Below are positions 6,367-9,336 of a DNA stretch of 9,336 nucleotides, one piece after another. The notes beneath the pieces were generated by a model. The model ran no database searches. It saw only the letters and a program-made list of their open reading frames with translations, and was not told the DNA's origin. Both the position numbers and the translations under genes were made by a program. This DNA comes from Chlamydiia bacterium. Its GTDB lineage: Bacteria > Chlamydiota > Chlamydiia > Chlamydiales > SM23-39. Where the stretch lies: the NCBI GenBank assembly GCA_016194825.1, contig JACQAR010000086.1, positions 1-9,336 of the forward strand, written 5' to 3'. The number at the start of each line of letters is the position of its first letter. Position 1 is the first letter of the stretch.

Positions 6367-6990
6367 ATGGCAAAACTTTATTTCAGACATGGGACAGTGG
6401 GGAGCGCTAAAACACTCAACTTGCTCGCTGTTGCCCACAACTACCGCCAGCAGGGAAAAAAGATCCTGCTGATGAAACCCGATCTCGATACGCGATTTGG
6501 GAAAGGACTCATCAAATCGCGCGCAGGGCTTGGGATGGAAGCCGATGTCTTGATTCTCGATGAAAATTCGCTCCGAGATATCTCCTATGAAGGAGTTTCG
6601 TGTATCTTGATCGATGAGGCGCAGTTTTTGAGTGCGAAGGTCATCGAGATTTTGCGGGAGATTACTCTCGACTATGACATTCCCGTGATCTGCTATGGCT
6701 TGAGGACCAATTTCAAGTCGCGCCTTTTTGAAGGGTCACAAAGACTGATGGAGCTGGCCGACTCGATCGAAGAGGTCAAGGCAACGTGCCACTTCTGCAA
6801 TCGAAAATCGATCCTCAATCTCAAGTACGTCAATGGTTTGGCTGTTGATGCAGGCCCTAACATCGAATTGGGCGCCGAGGAAAAATATTGCCCCGCCTGC
6901 TTTAGGTGTTACCGGAACGAGATTGCGAAGGGGAATACCCAAGTGAATTCAAAAGCTGGGAGTTTGGCAATGCCGGCTCTTCAGATTTGA
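6367..6990 (+). CDS. tdk: Thymidine kinase (type II, TK1-like), 207 aa
   Basis: Phosphorylates thymidine to dTMP with ATP in the cytosol, the salvage entry to dTTP. The P-loop is GTVGSAKT at residues 9-16 (Lys15, Thr16); Ala14 replaces the more usual Gly of SGKT. Walker B with the catalytic Glu is CILIDEAQF (Asp83, Glu84). YGLRTNFKSRLFEGSQRL at 110-127 covers the substrate-side region. The structural zinc site has two pairs, C141-HF-C144 and C175-PA-C178. Length and order are typical of TK1-type enzymes. ATG 6367 is chosen because MAKLYFRHG is the family N-terminus; an in-frame ATG at 6289 would add 26 phenylalanine- and serine-rich residues unlike the family and would overlap the divergent ATPase gene. 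No SD is present. The gene is a single unit ending in hairpins shared with the convergent symporter gene. I do not recall tdk in Chlamydia itself, so it points to an environmental relative. Confidence 0.93.
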   Translation: MAKLYFRHGTVGSAKTLNLLAVAHNYRQQGKKILLMKPDLDTRFGKGLIKSRAGLGMEADVLILDENSLRDISYEGVSCILIDEAQFLSAKVIEILREITLDYDIPVICYGLRTNFKSRLFEGSQRLMELADSIEEVKATCHFCNRKSILNLKYVNGLAVDAGPNIELGAEEKYCPACFRCYRNEIAKGNTQVNSKAGSLAMPALQI

Positions 6991-6991
6991 A

Positions 6992-7034
6992 TCCCCACCC
7001 AAACAACGAGGCGTTGTTCGGGGACCCCTTGGGG
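6992..7034. terminator. Competing hairpins between convergent tdk and symporter genes
   Basis: Just after the tdk stop an outer stem TCCCC/GGGGA (6992-6996 with 7020-7024) encloses an inner 7-bp stem AACAACG/CGTTGTT (7002-7008 with 7012-7018, loop AGG). A second, GC-only hairpin CCCC-TT-GGGG (7025-7034) abuts it, and the CCCC at 7025-7028 can also fold back on GGGG 7020-7023. No T-run follows on either strand, so a classical intrinsic terminator is not proven. A bidirectional terminator or 3'-end stabiliser is the plainest reading. Confidence 0.45.
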
Positions 7035-7070
7035 CAGTGAAACGGCGGCGAAGCAACCCAACTTTTGAGT

Positions 7071-8399
7071 TTATTTGGGTATAGACTCATCGAGGCCAAA
7101 CTTCACCTCTTTGCGCAATAGGAACATCCCAAACAGATTGAAAAGGAGCAGCAACGCCCCCGAAAGCGACATGATCAAAAAGGCTTGCGCCGATTCAACA
7201 AAGGCGAAGAGGGGAAGGGAAATGATCGCATACGTGTAATAGAGGATGGGTCCCCACTTGGGGTTTAAGAATTTGGCGCATTTGACTCCCACCACGAAAT
7301 AGGCGAGAAGCGTCGTATAGCCAAGAAGAAACAGGAAAAAGGGCATGAAGAGGTGCATGTAGGGGAAATAAAGACTCAAGCCTCTTTGCACCATGAGCGA
7401 GGGATCGGCCTCCATATTCCAATAACCGGTGGCCAATACGATGAACAGGCTCAGTGTGCAGATCACAAATGTGTCGATGAAAATTCCGATGATGGTCAGC
7501 GAGGCTTGCCGTTCGAATCTTTTCGTGGAACTCTCTGCATGGATCACCGCATTGTAGCCAATGCCGATATCGCCCGAATACGCTCCTCTAGATAATCCCA
7601 TGGAGATCGTGAGCATGATGGTGCTCCCCGCAAAGCCTCCTTGAGCGGCTTGAGCAGTGAAGGCACCTTGGAGCACAGACCAAATGATGTACGGGATGTC
7701 AGCAAAATGCAGCACAATGACGTAGATCCCCATTCCCAAATAGAGGACAATGAAAAGCGGAATGATCGCGCTGCACACTTCGCCCACCCGATTGATGCCA
7801 CCCAGTGCTACGCCAACAGTTGCAATCAGTAAAAAGAGGACTACCCATTCCGTTGGCAAATCCCAATTGACCGACATACTGTCGGCTATCACATTGAACA
7901 TGAAGATCTCAACGCCATAAATGCAAAGAAGCACGGCAATGACTGGAGCGATCCAGCGCATTTTGTAGGCGATCGGCAAAAAATACATCGGCCCGCCGTC
8001 ATAGCTTTTTTCTTTGTTTTTGATCCGGTAGCGCATGCCGAGATACACTTCTGCATATTGGATCAGCATTCCTGCCAGACCGCCGACCCATGTCCAAAAT
8101 AGGGCTCCTGGTACACCGATCTGGATCGCGGTGCAGATGCCGACCACGTTGCCGATCCCAATGCAGCCGCCGATTGCTGCGAAAAAGGCCTTCAGCGGAT
8201 GTATGCCGTACTGCGATTTTTTTTCCTTTTTGAGCAAAAAGCGAAAAAAGGTTTTCCAGACCGCTCCGAATCGGCGGATCTGGAAAAAGCGGGAGCGGAA
8301 GGAAAAATATCCCCCCAAGACCATGATGAGAACGAACGCGAGGTATCCCCACAAGAAATTATTGAGCGATTCGAGGAACTGGAAAAGCACCGTCATCAT
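7071..8399 (-). CDS. Sodium:alanine/glycine symporter, AGCS family, 442 aa
   Basis: Inner-membrane secondary transporter of the AGCS (2.A.25) family, importing a small amino acid with sodium. About eleven hydrophobic segments are visible over the length, and the protein ends in a short hydrophilic tail. The family core is present: GCIGIGNVVGICTAI (78-92), VPGALFWTWVGGLAGM (96-111), YAEVYLGMRYR (115-125), GGPMYFLP (135-142) and the later RGAYSGDIGIG (271-281). In most members the last motif reads RGLFSNEAGMG, so this copy is a diverged subgroup and its substrate could differ from alanine. I recall a D-alanine/glycine permease in Chlamydia (CT735), which fits. ATG 8399 (next codon also ATG) is chosen because family proteins begin a few residues before LESLNNFLWG; the frame is open back to 8573, but the extra 58 residues run through a repeat-like spacer and are probably not translated. 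There is no SD at the start. Confidence 0.9.
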   Translation of the reverse strand: MMTVLFQFLESLNNFLWGYLAFVLIMVLGGYFSFRSRFFQIRRFGAVWKTFFRFLLKKEKKSQYGIHPLKAFFAAIGGCIGIGNVVGICTAIQIGVPGALFWTWVGGLAGMLIQYAEVYLGMRYRIKNKEKSYDGGPMYFLPIAYKMRWIAPVIAVLLCIYGVEIFMFNVIADSMSVNWDLPTEWVVLFLLIATVGVALGGINRVGEVCSAIIPLFIVLYLGMGIYVIVLHFADIPYIIWSVLQGAFTAQAAQGGFAGSTIMLTISMGLSRGAYSGDIGIGYNAVIHAESSTKRFERQASLTIIGIFIDTFVICTLSLFIVLATGYWNMEADPSLMVQRGLSLYFPYMHLFMPFFLFLLGYTTLLAYFVVGVKCAKFLNPKWGPILYYTYAIISLPLFAFVESAQAFLIMSLSGALLLLFNLFGMFLLRKEVKFGLDESIPK

Positions 8400-8733
8400 G
8401 CCCGCAACATGTTCTATCCGTCCATTTCTTGCAAACTCTACATAAGTTATGAGTGGGGGGGCTGAACAAGGTTGTTTGCTGAATAGGCAGTCGGGGTTGC
8501 CCCCCGCTGGCCCCTTGCGACTCATCTCGCTTCGCCAAATCGTGTGCTCGTCGGAAGGGTGTGCAAAGCACAACCCTCCATCGCCTCTAAGAGAGGCTCT
8601 CCTGCGCTACGATTTTGCTTTGCGATCTGAGTCGAAGGGCTGGCTCATGCACTCGCAACTGCGTGCTCGTGTCGTGAGCCAGGACGAGATTTGTTTGGCG
8701 AACCGTCTTTCTATAGATAGTCCCCATCGCCAT
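8400..8733. other. Gene-poor spacer rich in inverted repeats
   Basis: This 334-base stretch separates the symporter start from the small gene at 8734. Several frames are open here on both strands (103 codons on +, 58 codons joined to the symporter on -). None resembles a protein family I know or has a proper SD, and the DNA is visibly richer in G+C than the neighbouring spacers. Most of it is the hairpin-bearing block at 8528-8705. Near 8480-8515 there is a run of short G and C tracts (CGGGG, CCCCCC, GGCCCC). I see no tRNA or known RNA. Confidence 0.6.
8528..8705. repeat. MITE-like or dispersed intergenic element with 12-base terminal inverted repeats
   Basis: CGCTTCGCCAAA (8528-8539) and TTTGGCGAACCG (8694-8705) are inverted repeats matching in 11 of 12 positions. 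Inside lie three hairpins: AGGGTGTGC/GCAC-A-ACCCT (8556-8577, one bulged base), GCCTCT/AGAGGC with loop AAG (8583-8597), and CTGGCTCA/TGAGCCAG (8640-8647 with 8675-8682), which can be extended inward by a T-G and a G-C pair and has smaller stems in its loop. GTGCTCGT occurs near both the left and the right part. No target duplication is obvious, no gene lies inside, and dispersal in the genome cannot be judged from one copy. Confidence 0.45.
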
Positions 8734-8760
8734 CTAATAGCCCCCGCCACTGCCATCTAA
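8718..8760 (-). repeat. Imperfect tandem duplication at the 3' end of the glutamine-rich gene
   Basis: On the reverse strand a 23-base copy (8760-8738) and a 20-base copy (8737-8718) both begin TTAGATGGC and end in CTA. The gene's TAG stop lies in the second copy, which is read out of frame. In its own frame the second copy gives LLDGDGDYL and a stop, parallel to LLDGSGGGY of the first. Confidence 0.6.
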
Positions 8761-9192
8761 AAGGGTCGAATTGCCACTGTCATAAAGGTGTTGTATATGC
8801 TTGTCCAAAGCAGCATTCAACGCCTGAAGATCGAGCGTAAGTACTAGCTCTGATAGACGTGATGTCGGCTCATCCGTAAGAAGCGCTTCCAATTGTTGGA
8901 CGCTTTCCGGTTCGATTCTTGCCGATTGATCACTAGGGTTTTCTGATTTTTGTTGCTGTTGTTTCTCTTCTGTCAACGCTTGGGCAACACAGTTTTCGAT
9001 CTTTTGCCGTCGTGTTGACAATGCGTCATCAGTCATGGCACGGATCTGGTTTTGTTGTTGCCGCAGTTTTGCCAACGCTTCATCAATAACAGGTTGGTCT
9101 TTGTTGCGACTTGGGAACAGCCGATCAAGTGCTTCAAGATTGGATAATGTCAATATAAGGCCTCTGCCTCTAGGATCTACAGGTGCTGCCAT
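8734..9192 (-). CDS. Small glutamine-rich hypothetical protein, 152 aa
   Basis: Unrecognised. It is predicted cytosolic, with no signal peptide or membrane segment. Residues about 30-85 are mostly helix-forming with heptad-like spacing and several glutamine runs (KLRQQQNQ, EEKQQQQK). A proline/serine linker follows (SENPSDQSARIEP), then a second helical part (VQQLEALL... LDLQALNAALDKHIQHLYDSG), and the chain ends in LLDGSGGGY. One cysteine is present. That the gene is real is supported by a full AGGAGG placed 7 bases before ATG 9192, a plausible promoter and coherent amphipathic composition. The last codons lie in a duplicated DNA block (8718-8760) containing a five-G tract; one added G would bypass the stop and end the protein in LLDGDGDYL at 8711. 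The gene stands alone at the right of the window. It could be a regulator, chaperone or lineage-specific protein; the sequence does not say. Confidence 0.75.
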   Translation of the reverse strand: MAAPVDPRGRGLILTLSNLEALDRLFPSRNKDQPVIDEALAKLRQQQNQIRAMTDDALSTRRQKIENCVAQALTEEKQQQQKSENPSDQSARIEPESVQQLEALLTDEPTSRLSELVLTLDLQALNAALDKHIQHLYDSGNSTLLDGSGGGY

Positions 9193-9199
9193 AACAAGT

Positions 9200-9205
9200 C
9201 CTCCT
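9200..9205 (-). promoter_or_regulatory. Consensus Shine-Dalgarno of the glutamine-rich gene
   Basis: AGGAGG on the reverse strand, 7 bases before ATG 9192. It is the only full-consensus SD noticed at a start in the window and fixes this start firmly. Confidence 0.85.
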
Positions 9206-9222
9206 TATTTAATTCGGGCAAG

Positions 9223-9252
9223 ATTCTATATGAATTTGCAATGTTGTAGCAA
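9223..9252 (-). promoter_or_regulatory. Candidate promoter of the glutamine-rich gene
   Basis: Reverse-strand TTGCTA (9252-9247), an 18-base spacer and TAGAAT (9228-9223), the latter five of six to consensus. The predicted start near 9216 gives a leader of about 23 bases that includes the SD. Confidence 0.5.
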
Positions 9253-9264
9253 GCACTTATCTCT

Positions 9265-9286
9265 AGTTGTAACGCCAAAGTTGTAA
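9265..9286 (-). promoter_or_regulatory. Direct repeats upstream of the promoter, possible activator site
   Basis: TTACAACT occurs twice on the reverse strand (9286-9279 and 9272-9265), 14 bases apart start to start. A third TACAAC (9248-9243) overlaps the -35. The exact 8-base pair ends 12 bases before the -35, where an activator could bind. No regulator is known from the window. Confidence 0.3.
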
Positions 9287-9304
9287 TGTCACCTCTACGC
9301 CGGT

Positions 9305-9333
9305 CTACGAACCTATCCGAATAAAAAGTTTCA
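9305..9333 (-). repeat. 29-base inverted repeat, right copy
   Basis: Second copy of the 65-93 sequence in opposite orientation. Read on the forward strand, both 12-base halves are identical to the left copy and the TAA is kept (9322-9324), but only a 12-codon reading frame from ATG 9286 leads into it. There is no hydrolase-like sequence before the matching part. Confidence 0.7.
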
Positions 9334-9336
9334 GTC

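Noticed and set aside
8400..8573. 58-residue N-terminal extension of the symporter
   Set aside because: It is cysteine- and proline-rich, unlike any AGCS N-terminus, and runs through the hairpin-bearing spacer; ATG 8399 fits the family.
8449..8760. 103-codon forward frame in the repeat-like spacer
   Set aside because: Its frame follows the GC-rich inverted-repeat block and runs into the antisense of the glutamine-rich gene; no motif and no convincing SD. It could still be an annotated product of a dispersed repeat.

Overview
The window reads as chromosomal DNA of a Chlamydiota bacterium, most likely an environmental (Parachlamydiales-type) lineage rather than Chlamydia itself. This is inferred from gene order. 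A bacterial poly(A) polymerase gene sits just upstream of lpxB, as I recall for CT410-CT411 of C. trachomatis. A DsbA-like/DsbB pair resembles CT177-CT176. An AGCS-type alanine/glycine symporter is also present. A thymidine kinase, an AAA/DUF4143 ATPase and a large unknown membrane protein are extra to the Chlamydia set. Synteny is from memory and was not searched.

Layout. Bases 1-2072 are a leftward operon: pcnB, an alpha/beta hydrolase one base behind it, and the first 21 codons of lpxB at the window edge. The hydrolase ribosome-binding site is built from the arginine codons of the PcnB tail. A 112-base divergent spacer carries promoters for both directions. Bases 2185-5143 run rightward: a 634-residue protein with a C-terminal membrane segment and a Cys-x5-Arg phosphatase-like loop, then a membrane-anchored thioredoxin-fold thiol oxidase (DsbA-like) and its membrane partner DsbB, overlapping by four bases. 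The dsbB end overlaps the end of a leftward AAA/DUF4143 ATPase gene (5106-6299). A short divergent spacer leads to tdk (6367-6990). tdk converges on a leftward sodium:amino-acid symporter gene (7071-8399) across competing hairpins.

Bases 8400-8733 hold no credible gene but are full of inverted repeats and look like a small non-autonomous or dispersed element. Last is a small glutamine-rich gene (8734-9192, leftward) with the only textbook Shine-Dalgarno of the window, its own promoter and a pair of upstream direct repeats.

Points most worth a second look: the Cys-x5-Arg protein; promoters that would produce leaderless or nearly leaderless mRNAs at three genes; the coding/SD dual use at the pcnB-hydrolase junction; the element at 8528-8705; and a 29-base inverted repeat (26 matches) linking the two ends of the window. 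No tRNA, rRNA, CRISPR array or transposase gene was seen.
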